Part shown: positions 35,248 to 47,704 of the stretch, one piece after another
How positions within the stretch are numbered: the first letter of the stretch is position 1
Layout of the letters: each line of letters opens with the position of its first letter
Assembly: GCF_037975245.1 (NCBI RefSeq)
Contig: NC_092578.1
Span: 3,245,001 to 3,309,000 of the forward strand
DNA: 64,000 bases
Direction of reading: 5' to 3'
Origin: Apostichopus japonicus
Taxonomy: Eukaryota; Echinodermata; Holothuroidea; Aspidochirotida; Stichopodidae
Made by a program: the position numbers and the translations under genes
The notes under the pieces: generated by a model
Told to the model about the DNA's origin: nothing
Databases searched by the model: none
What the model saw: only the letters and a program-made list of their open reading frames with translations

Positions 35248-38200
35248 CATACAATATATTAACTATGTTTATAAGTAGAACCTTATACCTTATACTCCTT
35301 TTCAATATTTCATAAAAAAAATAAATAAATGACTTCTTACCATATTCAGATAAATAAACAATGAAATGAATCTACATAAGAACTTAATGAAAAGTTTATC
35401 ATCTTAAAAAAGAAGAAGAAGAAAAAGACGGAGAATAATAACAAGAAAAAAACTGATGCATGAAAACTTTGATCAGTATTATTATAGGCGAGGTAAACTA
35501 AAAGGAGGATATTAAAATATGTGAAAAAAAATGTAAAAACAGAAGTCAAAAATTAAATTCACTGTTTGAGGTAGAAAAGAGTAAAATCTTACATTTAGAT
35601 GTGCATGGGAGGTAGGGAGAAGGTGAGAGGGGGTAGGGGGTGGGTGGTTGTGACAAGAAACTAAGAACGCAAAGTCGCTGACCAACCACTTTGCTTTGTG
35701 TCAGCGAACAAAAAATAGATTTAACTGATCAAAATAATAGAAATATGATGGAAGATACAATTTTCGATGCCGCCTCCGTTAAAATAAGAAGAGAATAAAG
35801 AAAAACATAAAAAGAGAAGGAAAAATAAACATTGAAATTATTTTCAACCTTTTATCTTTTATCGACGAGAAAATTGACTATTTCCTGTTCTATTTTACAT
35901 CTTTTCTTCCTTTATATTGTGGCTATTGAAAGATGAAGCGCTGTAAAAGAAATGGATATACTTAACACAGCGGTCACGTATGTGTTAAGATTTAGAAGCC
36001 ATCGTTAGCTGTCACTCATATCTTCCAGAGTCGACATTAACTGTCGTCAAAAGTTTTAAATGTTTTTACTTTAAATTCTATTTTACAACGCCTTTTTTGT
36101 CAAACTTCTTCAGAACCGGTGATTGTTTTTTTTTTGCCTTTTAGTCTTAATTTGACAACTTGTGAAATTGAAAGTCTCAACGCGACTATCATATTTCTTT
36201 AACTTTTTTTTTTTAACATCTTGAAAGATTTTATTATCCATTTGGAGTATCAAATAATGATCAAGATTCAATATCGAGATATTTTTGGGAAGACCCCCCC
36301 CCCCCCACCCTTCCACTTTTTAAGCTAAAGTTGTAAATAACCATGATAGCGGCGATTGAAAAAAACTAAAATTCAATGGCTGGAAATTATAAAACATTTT
36401 CCAAGGCTTTGCATATAGACATGATATCCCTACTCATAATTTTGAATAGGCTATACAGAGAAAGTAGCCAGAGGTATCCCAAAACTACTTTTCTCGATTT
36501 TTTCCCCCGATTAGTTTTACCAACTAAAAACTATTCGTGTTTTGTCAGACATTCAATGAGGATAAAAAAAATAAAAATAAACAAAAAACCAAAAAAATAT
36601 ATTTTACGTCTGACCATATAGTTGAACAGTTTTTCATCGTTCAAGCATTTTCTTATGTGGGGGGGGGGGGGTTGAGGGGGGAAGTAAAATTATGTAATCA
36701 ACATATACTCTCCCAGTATCTGGTATACGATTACACTTTTGGGAAGTCTAGCTTGGACAAAACTTGATAAACGGGTTTACGTTGGGACAGATCGCATATT
36801 TGGTATGTAACTGTACCACATCGAGTACAAGAAGACTAATGTGGGCGGAGGTCAATGGTGGTTTGAGTTCACCAGGGGTCATATTGCGAAAACCATGTTT
36901 TATACAATATTTCAACAAGGACAGATGTCATATTTAGTGTGTGATGTATCACATTGAGCACCAAGAAGCCTGTTGTTGAGGTCAAGGGTCATTTCAGGAC
37001 AACCTGTATCATTGTGAATTTATTGCTTTTCACATCACACTGCTTTCCACTGTATTACACAAATCAAGTATGTTGTACACCCCTCACTATACATTACGGA
37101 AGATTCATGAAGAAAACTGCTCATGTTACATCATCGAACCCACAATGCATTTTTGCATTCTGGTTTAATTTAATGTATATAATTTTGCTTTATTGTTTCT
37201 GCTTTCCACCGTGAAGTCAACAAAAATATGCCATATAATTACTCCTGTTTGCACACATCAAAAATGAAGATGTTAAAAAAAAAACGGGAAACAGTTGAGT
37301 TTTTCTTCAAGGTTCAAGATTTCATAATAAACATTCAGCTGGCGTCCCATGAGACGTATGTTTCGACTATAGAAGAGCACTTCCCATGGCTGTCAGGTTT
37401 CTAAGTGGATAATCACTTTTACTTTATAATCAATAAACTTAGTGTTACTTTAATGTATAGTTTTGGCATTTGGGAGAGCTTCAATAATTGCCGCTTGTCT
37501 TTTCTCAGAAGAATAAATAAGTAAAATAAGAAAACGGGGAAAGAAGAGGAAGACGAAAAAAAAAAACAGTGATAATGCGTCACCCTTGAATGGAAAATCA
37601 AGAATGTGTTAGTTTGATGTTACATATACATGGACGAATATCTATTTCACTAGTTTTGTAGATATTTTCGATTTAACGTCATTGCCGAGCTTCCAAACAC
37701 TTCGTATAATTTAATATTATTTGCAAAAACAAAGAAAAAACAATACAAATGCTGGATGAGAATTATTTAGGGTGGAAATAATCCTAAAAGAAGTAGGAGT
37801 GTTAACGAGTGATGGGAATTGGATGGAATATTAATTCTTTTGGGATATTGCAAATGAAAACGTTTCTGTTTGCGCGCTGCCTAAATAAAACAAGATTTTT
37901 TTTTTAAACTTAGCTATCGATTAATAGAGGGAGACATATTTCTGTTTGTTGATTTAATAACATGATGTCGTTGACTCGTTTTCCTTATCTAGAAGGATAA
38001 ACAATATAGTCAGGCCTTGCAAAGAGTTGATAAGGTATAATATATGCAACCTGTATTGTTATTTTACCGGTTACTACACATTTTCGTCCTAAAGAAATGA
38101 CTTATCGTTGATAAAGTTGATTGTCGGTCCATGTTCCATTTTGATACCAATTTTAATTTTTTTTTTGAGAAAAATTATGAAAATAAAGTCACTTGCCTAA

Positions 38201-39861
38201 ATAGTCTAATAATACACAGATCATTATTAGGTCAGTTTCTCAGATGTGATACAATATGACATGTTTAGAAAGCATTACAAATTTGTGAACGACAAGTGGT
38301 GTTGAATTTCATCGAAAAATGTTGCTCTGTTTGTTGATATGAAGTAAACGATCCGGTTTTGTTTGAGTTATTAGAATTTTATAAAACAAAAAGTTAACAT
38401 CAACATTAAGGCTTACAATGAGAAGCTGACGTCATCAGCAATTTAGTCTTAAAGGAACACTTTAACAGATTTTAGAGTATTTTAAAAGGTGAAATGTCTT
38501 GAAAACCGGAATATCTATAGAAACATTATTATAACTCAATTTTGGATTTTGTTTCGTGGGCTATAAAGTCTAAAGGAACTGAGATCATTCTTAAATTGTA
38601 ATTCAAACTGTAAGCAGAAATCGGGTGATTTGTTAAGTTTCTGGTCAATGTAACCAGGGATCTGAAAATGTAACGTCTAAAACTAAAATGTTTACAAACT
38701 TTCACTTTGCCCTTTCAAATTTCTTGGCATTGCTTGATTAGAGTTTCTTCTTGTTTCCAATCCTAGATGTAAAATAGTTCCTTGTCGAGATCTTTCTCAT
38801 TAATGTTAAACTTATAACTATCGGTGTATATTTGCAATGTTACATGGTCTTCTTATAGACTTCTACCAGAATCTTCTTAAACCGAAAAGAGTAAAGATTC
38901 TGTCTTTGGGAGTGGTCTCAATATATAGTCAATATTTGGGCCGAGTGAATTTCACTATTAGCGAAAATTGAATTCACCCAGAAATATAGCTCAGTCTATT
39001 GTTTAGAGAATATTTTCGCTCTATTTGGAGCTCAATTCATATTTATATTTCACTTACATTACAAGAAGCAGTAGAATCCTCCATTCAAAATGAATGATTG
39101 TCCTGTATATGCTCACAAAGAATGAATGTTTCACTCTTTGGAATTTGAAAGAGTGGAGAGGTTTGCCTCAAAGAAGAAACGTTTATATGTTGCGTTAGTG
39201 TACAAAAGTATAGGCTAATATAATTATGTAGATGTGTAGGCATATCAGTTTCTTTTTACGAATATAATCAGTTTCCAATAAATCCGGGGTTTTAATGTAA
39301 CTTCAAAAGGATATAATTAGCATATAGGAAGTCTGTTAAAAGAAAAGTCTTTTTTCATGTGTGTGAAAGTCCTACTTTATTGAAAAAAGGCCCCATGATT
39401 GCTTCAGGGATGGATGAAAAGGCAGGCTAAATATTGACTCACGATTTCCTGATGTGAAGGGAATATAAAGTAAATGCCTCGCGAGAGGCTCCTTGACTCT
39501 TCGGGGACATTGATGGGCCGTTAAGGGCTGTTTTGGGGGGCCATTAAAAAACACAAAAATGGGCAAAAATAATTCAAAAAAAAAAAGTCGCCCTTGTTAC
39601 TTTTGTCTGTTATCTTCGTGAGCTTCTTAACTCTATAGGATTTTGTCAAATATGTTGTATACATTAACTTACCAAAAGAAGAAAAGAACATGAAAAACAT
39701 CATTGACCCCCCCACCCCTACCCCCCCCCAAATAATCAGTACAGAGCTGCGTAGAACGTATATGCTACAATTTACTTGTAGACTCTACTTTAGCGTTAAC
39801 TTTAGACCCCGGTCAAACTTGTTACTAAAAATTGATACTGAACCTTCACATTACACTTGTA
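35248..39861. other. no recognisable gene
   Basis: This 4.6-kb stretch has no recognisable coding or RNA feature. It holds poly-A/T and G/C runs (36296-36308 C, 36659-36671 G) and a TGACGTCA palindrome (38427-38434). A TTAAAGGAACACTTTAA word near 38451 resembles ends of some MITEs, but no inverted partner was found. Confidence 0.45.
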
Positions 39862-39958
39862 GTGAGTTCGTACGCGTACTCGTATATTATAGTATAGTAT
39901 AGTTTTCTGTACTCGAAATCACCCTCCTCAATTTGTACTCGTGCTGGTACTCGGGGCA
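39862..39958 (+). repeat. GTACTCG bipartite repeat, locus 5
   Basis: GTGAGTTCGTACGCGTACTC (from 39862) is followed by CTGTACTCG and then TTTGTACTCGTGCTGGTACT running into CGGGG. This is the cleanest copy of the two-part layout. Confidence 0.6.
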
Positions 39959-40040
39959 ATTTAGAATCGTTGTATAAAGAACTATAGTGCAGGGTTAGGA
40001 TTTGGTGGTCAGAGTGAGACATGCCTGATCGGGCTGATGC

Positions 40041-40725
40041 CAGTGGCGGCGGAACCGGGGGGGGGAGGGGCTTGGGGGGGCTCAGCCCCCCCAATGAAAA
40101 AGTTGAGGGAACGAATGCATGATAAGCCCCCCAATATTTACCAAGGCTCCGAAACGTGCATCTGCCCATTTTTCAATGCATACTTGTCGATCTGTCCGAT
40201 GCACACGTATACTATATAGGTGTAATAATTTTAGTAAATGCTGGGGGGGGGGACCCTCGGCCCGTCCCCTGGCTATAGACCACATTGTCACCCCAACCGC
40301 GTCTTCACGGCCCGTGAAAAGTGGAAGCAGTGAGTGTGAGTACCGGTAAGCGCAACACAACTTCGTCTCAGGCCAATGACTTGCCTCATTTCAGCCAGTT
40401 CTCCAACATCCCCTAACTACACTCAAAAACGTCTTTGCGAGTACACTACGAGTAATAGCTACTCTCTTGAAACACCATCGAATATACAAATTACGATGTT
40501 TTTACAGATTTTTATGTGCAATCTGAGAAATTGCAGGCTCGAGACCCATATTTTAGGGCTAGGTATTCGCAGCATAAAACACTCGGAAAGTGCCGTTTCC
40601 GGCCATCTGGGGGTTTGAAAAACCCTAAATTTTCTTGTACGCTCCGCGCCAACTGATGGTGGCGCTCCGCTTAGATAGTCTCCACACATTAGCCCCCCAA
40701 TAATTTTTCCGTTCCGCCGCGCCTG
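40041..40725. mobile_element. Non-autonomous hAT-like transposon, 685 bp
   Basis: The left end CAGTGGCGGCGGAAC faces the right end GTTCCGCCGCGCCTG, whose inverse is CAGGCGCGGCGGAAC, so 13 of 15 bases match. The flanks are GCTGATGC (40033-40040) and GCTCATGC (40726-40733), an 8-bp target duplication with one difference. No transposase is present. The interior has G-runs (40057-40080, 40243-40251) and, at 40586-40678, about 90 bp closely similar to the interior of the element at 2008-2283. That suggests both belong to one hAT-like family. Confidence 0.7.
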
Positions 40726-40808
40726 GCTCATGCAGGTTAGCAAAATGACTTTAAACAAAAAACAGACTATTAATTGTTTTTTAATATTGGTAAGGGTAGG
40801 CAGACAAG

Positions 40809-40810
<2 letters not shown>

Positions 40811-40872
<62 letters not shown>
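40811..40872. repeat. (TA)n tail of a SINE
   Basis: A (TA)n tract interrupted once by CATG directly adjoins the 3' end of the minus-strand SINE at 40873-41120. Confidence 0.8.
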
Positions 40873-40876
<4 letters not shown>

Positions 40877-41120
40877 AAAACGTAATAAGTTGGAAAATCC
40901 AGAACAGTGAAATAACTTCCAGGCTCCACCGGGATTCGAACCCGGGCCTCCCGCTTTATATGCAGACAACCTAACCACTAAGCTATGGACACTGATTGTA
41001 TGTTCAGAGGTTCGAAACCGGTAAGGAAGGTCGTAATTCCACTAGGCGTTTGTCACCTGTATTGAACAATACTAGTTGTATTGGTGACATATTTGCCTTA
41101 CTCTAGAGATCAAACATGAT
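40873..41120 (-). mobile_element. SINE family A, dimeric tRNA-derived, full copy
   Basis: Read on the minus strand from 41120, a first unit has an A-box-like CCTAGTGGAAT (41046-41036) and a B-box-like GGTTTCGAACC (41019-41009). A second unit has A box TAGCTTAGTGG (40985-40975) and B box GGTTCGAATCC (40942-40932). A short 3' body and a (TA)n tail follow. The two promoter pairs suggest a head made of two tRNA-like units, the second better preserved. It aligns along its whole length with 56289-56543, which fixes the ends. RNA polymerase III would transcribe it; a LINE would supply reverse transcriptase. No clear target duplication was found. It begins about 150 bp right of the hAT-like element. 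Confidence 0.75.
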
Positions 41121-41699
41121 GCTAACCAATTCGAAATCATTTGATATACATATGGCAAGGAGTAGAAGGAATTGAAACTTTCTATAGAGAAGAGTGTCGG
41201 CAAGGCAGTGAAGACTTACTTACTTCTGCTGCATTAGCATCTTCTTAGAAGATCGGATTATTTTTAATCCGTGTCGGACTCTTATAATTCGACTCGGTCG
41301 TAACTTCAAAGGTATTGTTTTGACTTATCTAGGACGAGCTGGTCGTTTCTGATGTTTAAACCGAATTGTGCCTTGCTCTTTAGCTTTAGTTGCCAGAAAT
41401 GTTCTTTTCTTTATCTAGATTTGTCTGTCCAGGAATCGTTTGGCCAATGGCAATAACACATAAAATTCTCAATCGAATGATTTGCAACAGGTTGATCTTC
41501 TTGTTTTGGTAGCCGATCTATGTTGAGTCATCCTCATGCTTAGCGTGTTTTTCGACTCTCTAAGGTATTGTAAGTTGCAATTATTGCAGTATAGGTGAGG
41601 TAAATGACTGAGATAAACATTGGCTGTTTTACTTCCAATCACTCACTTAATTTAATTGTTTATAGCTCACTTGCGATCCAGCCATGCTCTAAACGTAGC

Positions 41700-41733
<34 letters not shown>

Positions 41734-43120
41734 GGATCGTTTCCTTTCCAATCCATCCTTTTCCCGAGCATAACATAAGAAGTAAAACTGTCGTAGAAAT
41801 AGAACATTCTTATTATTGCCTCTAAGATCTTTGACGCCTACAAGATCTTTAGAAGACAGAAGATAAGCCGGTGTGCATGTCAATGGGTAGAATTTTTTAG
41901 GTTGGTACTTCCACGAGAAGTCATTTCCTTCACACATATAAGTGTTGAATTCTTTTAAGCCCTTAAAAATGTGGGGCACGAATTTGACAAAACGGAATTC
42001 GACGAGTTTATTTTAACAGGATCCGTCAAATGTTCCCCAATTCTTGTAAGGAGATTTGCCAAGAAATGCTACGATGCACACGATAATCTCCACGGATTAA
42101 GGTCTCTCTATCACATCAGTTATAAATCAAATGTTTGACAAACAACTGGTGTTGCCAGAGTGACCGTTTCGGATGAATGAATGGACGCTTATGAAGGACT
42201 TTCAAATGTATTGTATATTGTATTGTATATATAGTCATATGTTATTTGTTTGAGTCAATGGTCAAAACAAAAACCTTAAACCTCTTAAATCAAATCATGT
42301 AAGTACTTAATTAATGGTAATTAATTTCCATTTAAAGTATTTGCAAATTTAAACTCCAAAACTCATAAATATTCGTGATGTTCAGAGTCCGCTGCCTAAC
42401 ACAGTGTTTACTGAACTATAAACATTAATGGTAAGAACTCGCTACGCTGATAATTGGGACAATTTTACATAGTACTAATAACACCACTACCACTCTATAA
42501 ACTGTACTCTAATGTCATGCTTCAAAGCACTCATACTGACAGTATGAACAGTTCCTAACCTTTATCTGATCGAGACATGATATCCATACTACAGTCAGTG
42601 CTTCGAAGCTTAACATGAAAAGTACAGTATATAAAAACTTGTCCCAACTGAGTGCACTACCTAGTTACCATGTAATGACTGCTTCATTAATTCATATCTG
42701 GACCATTCTAACTAGCCAGTGTTAACTGACAAATAATATTTCATATTGATTAGTCATATGAGCCGCTTTTTATAAACCATGAACATTCATATTGATAATC
42801 TCCTGATTACAATACTCTGCTGGAGTCTTCGTGATGGTTCGTAAAATTTTGAAAATATCTGAATTTTTTGAAAATCGATTGACTTATGTGAGATAATATA
42901 TAAACTAGTTATAAATGGCTTTTTTGCATAAATCACCTTTTGCACACACGTTCCAGACATCAGCCAGTCGCGGGTTCCAGTGGTTGTTTGTTTTAATCCC
43001 CTTCCACCTTTGTCAACTCCACTAAAAAATTAAAAGTAATTATAAGCAAATCCTTGCGTGTAGACACAATTAGACCTAATTTATAATCTATAATCATTTT
43101 CTCGTCTAAAATTTTATTTT
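41121..43120. other. no gene; one (TA)n tract
   Basis: A pure (TA)n tract lies at 41700-41731. No SINE sequence is recognisable beside it. No other feature could be supported. Confidence 0.45.
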
Positions 43121-43245
43121 ATTAGGGGGGGGGGGAAGGTGAGAGGAAGGGGTCCACAGACCCCCTCCCATATATAGGATTCGACTTCAAGGTCCTCAGG
43201 GCCATACCCCCGCTTTCTTTATATCCTGGATTCGCTCGGTCAGAG
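43121..43245. mobile_element. Possible hAT-like right-end fragment
   Basis: After a G-run (43125-43135) come TCCACAGACCCCCTCCC and, at 43223-43241, TATCCTGGATTCGCTCGGT. The inverse of that end reads CGAATCCAGGATA, like the sub-end words GTATCCAGG and GTAGCCAGGA in the other hAT-like elements here. Neither a left end nor a target duplication was found. Confidence 0.3.
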
Positions 43246-44221
43246 TGTCCTTAAGACATGTCTGCAAGACATGGACTGTTAACAGTGGTGTTTACTTTTT
43301 ACCGGGGTGAAGACTTTCGAAATCAATTTTGTGCCTACTTTCATAAAAAAATCCGTACTTACTTTGTTTAAATTAAAATTAAAAATCGAAACATGGGCCA
43401 TTATTTGCCTCATACGATAGTAAAACGTAGGCATAACAGTTTTAAACAAATCAAACTTTTGAAATTAGAGAGAAACATTTGAGTTACACTGTCTTCCGTG
43501 TGATTGCTTCCAATTGTTTGTAACGCGATGACTTTGGCCTCCTCAATTTTTTTTAATTATATTTTAAATATTTTCATTATATAAATAAACAAAGTTGTTT
43601 CTTTCTTACTTTCTTGTATCACATTTTTTAACGACTTATTCCGCTCTCGAAGCGATCTTGAAATTATTTCTGTCAAGATTACCTAGCATGTCCACAAATA
43701 CTTGCAGTAATGGTTGAATTAGTATTCATTGTATTCAAACAATATCTTTCAAAAATGACATTTTTGTCCCCAGACCAGCCAGTGAGTCTCCACAATATTG
43801 AGGCCCTTGTCTTCACAAAATCAGACCGATGTAACCGGACTTCTTTTCAAATGTAAGGTAATCTTTGACTTAACGCCGCCGGTCAAATTACGGAGTCATA
43901 TTTAAAAATATAACTATCTATTTTATTTCTAGCTCACCTTAAAATTACACATTTTCCTTTTAGACAATTTTCATTTGATAGCGTCATTTTTTTAGAGGAT
44001 CAAATGCTTTCTCATTTATCTTCCCCAATAATCCGAAAATATCAGTAAATAAGTACATCAAAATAATATATCCAAAGAATAACTCACGCAATTCATATAG
44101 CACTTGAATTTCAAATACGCCGAAGGGGGTTTTTAGACTGTATTTGGTTTATTTCATTAATATCGCTAAAGCAACATTTTTTGGGTTCTTAGTGAAAACT
44201 GTAATAACAACGCATCCTAGT

Positions 44222-44280
44222 AGCCTCATTAAGTTTTCATTAAGTCTCATTAAGTCTCATTAAGTCTCATTAAGTCATTA
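44222..44280. repeat. tandem TCTCATTAAG repeat
   Basis: A 10-11 base unit CTCATTAAGT is repeated about five times, the first copies slightly diverged. Simple tandem repeat with no known role. Confidence 0.8.
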
Positions 44281-46778
44281 GTAAACAAAGATGACACGTA
44301 AAGTGCTCAATTCTGAAAACTGTTTGTATTTTTCTTGATTTTGACAAACACTTATAGCTTAAAAAAGTATTTGGGTAATAATTGTTTCGAATAGAATGAT
44401 TTTTTGGGGGATTAATTACTTGGCATGTTTATTATTGTAAATTTTTTCCCCAAAAAATATGTGGGAGTGATGTATTTTGTAAATTTCCTTTTTCCAAATT
44501 ATATAAGTCTATCTGAAGGTTTGGTAAAATTAATAACATTTCCAAACAACCTGCCCACAAACTGGGGGTGCAGTGGGGGTGGGTGTAGTGAAGGTATTCT
44601 GTGAGCACTGTACACTTGCCCTTCGCCCATGCACCTAATTAGCGGCACAGCCAACAATAAATCAATGACGGGGATGTCCTCTCCTTAGACAAAAATTTAT
44701 CGAGAATTGCCCCGATTCCCAACTCCCAGGTTAAGTTATTGTTCAAGAAGGTCAGCATTAACACATAATTTATTTCTTTTAAATTAAAAACGGGAGCGTC
44801 AGAATAGAACAGAAATTGTGTACAATCAGTTGAGACACCTGAAACGTACTTGAAGATTAACAACATAAGTAGAATAAACGGAATGAAAAGAGAATAAAAA
44901 TAATATATTTTGCAGGTGTATACTGTGTACAGTAAAGGTTACTCTTCAGAACAAAACAGCGTAGCTAGGAAAGTGGATGGACAACTTGTGCGCAAGCGTA
45001 CAAAATATCGGATTTGATTGGGAGGTTAGTCGACTCCTGCCACCCCTCCCATCCTTAAGGGGCCGTGGCACACTAGAACTGCCCGATTGCCCCTGTACCA
45101 TGATGTATACCCAAACTTCCGAATTTCTGGGCTCAATAACCATAACTTTTATTTCGTAAAATGATTTTAGCAGGCAACCGCACGCATCCATCTTTGGAAA
45201 CAGCCTATGTCGCATTTTCCTTCTGTATAGAGAATAATCATATTTTAAGTGAAACACACGCTCTCTTAAATGTGTTTTCCCCCTTATCTTCGCCTTTTTT
45301 TCGCAACTTATTTGATATTTATCTTCAAGACTAGAGAGAGAGGATACCTTCTGCTTCGCATATCATAAATCGGTGAATATTGTTCCTTCGTCTTTCTAAA
45401 GGACAAATAATTTTATTTCTTAATGAAATCAACCAACTTTGAAAAGATGATATTTGTAAGAAAATTTTAACCTTCCCAATATTTTTTTTAACCGTCGTTA
45501 AGGCCTTCTGTATCAAATGAAATAATTAGGAAAGCATGGGTAGAGAAGGCTATATCATCGTTAAAACTAATGAACTTGGCTGATAAGACAATTTTTTTTT
45601 TTTTTTGTGGAAACACGAATGGTTGTAGGGTGGAGAGTTAAAACAAAAGAAAAATGTTGGTACACTTTTTTTTATAATTCTGTCTTTGAAATGGATAATC
45701 TTCGCGGGGCCAACTCAAAAGTTTTTATTTTTATTGTCAATTTAAGAAATCCGAAACGGAAATGAAGAGAAAGAGGGAGAGAATGAGAAAGAGAATTAAG
45801 AATTATATGATTTGAGTATACATTAACTTCCTACCAATGTAATTTATGTGCATATATTTGGAGTGCAGCGCATGCGTATGATACGGTACACCTGTATAGA
45901 GAAAACTTATCATTGTACGATAAAAACTGTTTGCCGTCGAAAGAAATGTCAGTTAAGAAAAGGAAAACAAGGATATTTTCGAAATATGTTAGAATGTAAA
46001 TGATTTCGATATCTAAAACCTTACAAATCTGATGTCTTCGTCTGTAATTATTTTACCGTTAGTCCAACAGACGAAATAATCTACCCATATTTTGCCATAA
46101 TTATGTATAGATACTTTTGTCACTACGTTCCGTTAACCCCCCCCCCCCCCTCCCCACCTTCGGGTGGCGAATGAAATGCGACCGAAATATTTTAAAGCCT
46201 CGATAGTATCAGGCCCATGGCGCACCCTCTCCCTTTCCACGACATTAATCTCCTCCCCTTCCCAATCCCACCCCCGTAATATTTAAAACATCAACCATCA
46301 TATTCATGTGTGACTTTGAACTGCATATTTTATCATGTGTCTTAACTCTTAAGCGTGATATTTTAGCATTAACATTGTATATAGTATACATGCACGCCTG
46401 CAGAGACCTACGCAGTTCCATAATCTTCACTTTGACGTGAAAACACGAAAATATCAGAATGATTTATGATGTTTTGTGATTATACCACCGGTGTTGGGTT
46501 CATTAACACCAAATAAATTAAATGCCATATAAAATGCATAGAAATCAAGGAAAAGTGTTATCGAGCGGTTATGAACTATTCCACGAAAAATCCTGTTTTT
46601 TAGTGGCTTGATTAATTAATTTGCTTTTTTTGTTTGTAATGAAATCTAACACGTAAATAGCTTGCATAGGTCATTCGAGGACATGAACTTCACGTGACGC
46701 GAGATATATATTAGAATTATCACGTGATGTACTGCTCTACCGGAACATTCCAGTTTCATTACTTTAAAAATGCAAGGA
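44281..46778. other. no recognisable gene
   Basis: G/C patches at 44572-44592 and 46138-46156 and A/T runs only. Open frames of 60-100 codons show no recognisable domain. Confidence 0.45.
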
Positions 46779-46831
46779 ATATGCAAATATGAATGGTCTT
46801 TTAAATAAATGTATATGCAAATATGAATGGT
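46779..46831. promoter_or_regulatory. duplicated 19-bp repeat with octamer ATGCAAAT
   Basis: ATATGCAAATATGAATGGT occurs at 46779-46797 and 46813-46831, identical in both copies. Each contains ATGCAAAT, the POU/Oct consensus. Start-to-start spacing is 34 bp. It may be a small duplicated enhancer unit or a chance short duplication; no adjacent gene is known. Confidence 0.35.
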
Positions 46832-46867
46832 GACCAATTGCAAAGAAATTGTTACAATATGAGGTAT

Positions 46868-46990
46868 GACGTCATTTCAAATTTCAGTTTCAAATTTATT
46901 TCTCATATGTTTGTACAAGATTAATACAAAAATAACAATACAGTAGGAAGGTTAACATACGAAGGACACTAGAGAAACAGCAAAGCTGTT
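46868..46990 (-). mobile_element. Possible LINE 3' end
   Basis: On the minus strand the sequence ends ...CATATGAGAAATAAATTTG followed by AAACTGAAATTTGAAA. An AATAAA-like signal followed by short TTTGAAA units is the usual 3' terminus of CR1/Jockey-like LINEs. No reverse-transcriptase frame remains upstream, so this would be a severely 5'-truncated copy. A TGACGTCA palindrome sits at its very end (46867-46874). Confidence 0.35.
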
Positions 46991-47576
46991 ATCTAAGCTA
47001 GTAATTATGACTTAGAGATGCAGCCAATTGCTTTGTTTGCATGGAATTTTGGCGAAGCAAAACCTGGAAATATTACTCAAACATGATAAAAAAAAGGCAA
47101 TTTTCACTGTCTGGGTAAAACATGAATACGATATCATGCATGCAACCGAGACTATACCCATGTAGCTTTTTTTTGTGTTGATTTTATTTTAAGTAACCAT
47201 ACCTTCTATAGAGAAGTACATTTGCAACACAATTCATTTCAAACAATTTTGAAGAAGCAGATAAGAAAACAACACAGAAAATGAATAAAATAGATTTTTA
47301 TGCGATTTCCGGTGAAATTATTACTACCCAATTGAGGACAGAAATGTTTGCCCTTACTACAAGTATCTGCTTGATGCTATGTATATATCACACATATCAT
47401 CTTAAGTGTTTAAAAGCTTTTATCTTTTACATAACCCGCAAATCACAAACACTAGCAAAGTACAAAAAGATTCGACAAAGACAACGACAGAAGAGGACTT
47501 ACGCATTGGTCTAGGTTGATGTATAATTTTAATAACATTCAATGTTCCTCCGCTGTAGAAAGGTTTTCTTTTTAAG

Positions 47577-47638
<62 letters not shown>

Positions 47639-47641
47639 TAC

Positions 47642-47704
<63 letters not shown>

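Noticed and set aside
37330-37400. Another hammerhead-like string on the minus strand (GTCGAAACATACGTC)
   Set aside because: GAAAC with a possible tiny stem III is present, but no CUGANGA core can be placed before it.
38440-38480. MITE end TTAAAGGAACACTTTAA (also AAAGGGACATTCC near 59351)
   Set aside because: No inverted partner or target duplication was found within several kilobases.
40459-40929. 156-codon minus-strand frame
   Set aside because: It runs through hAT-like element, (TA)n tract and SINE and is not a real gene.
40925-40992. Functional tRNA gene
   Set aside because: A and B boxes are good, but the acceptor stem does not pair and the same sequence with the same flanks recurs at 56341-56410, so it is SINE.
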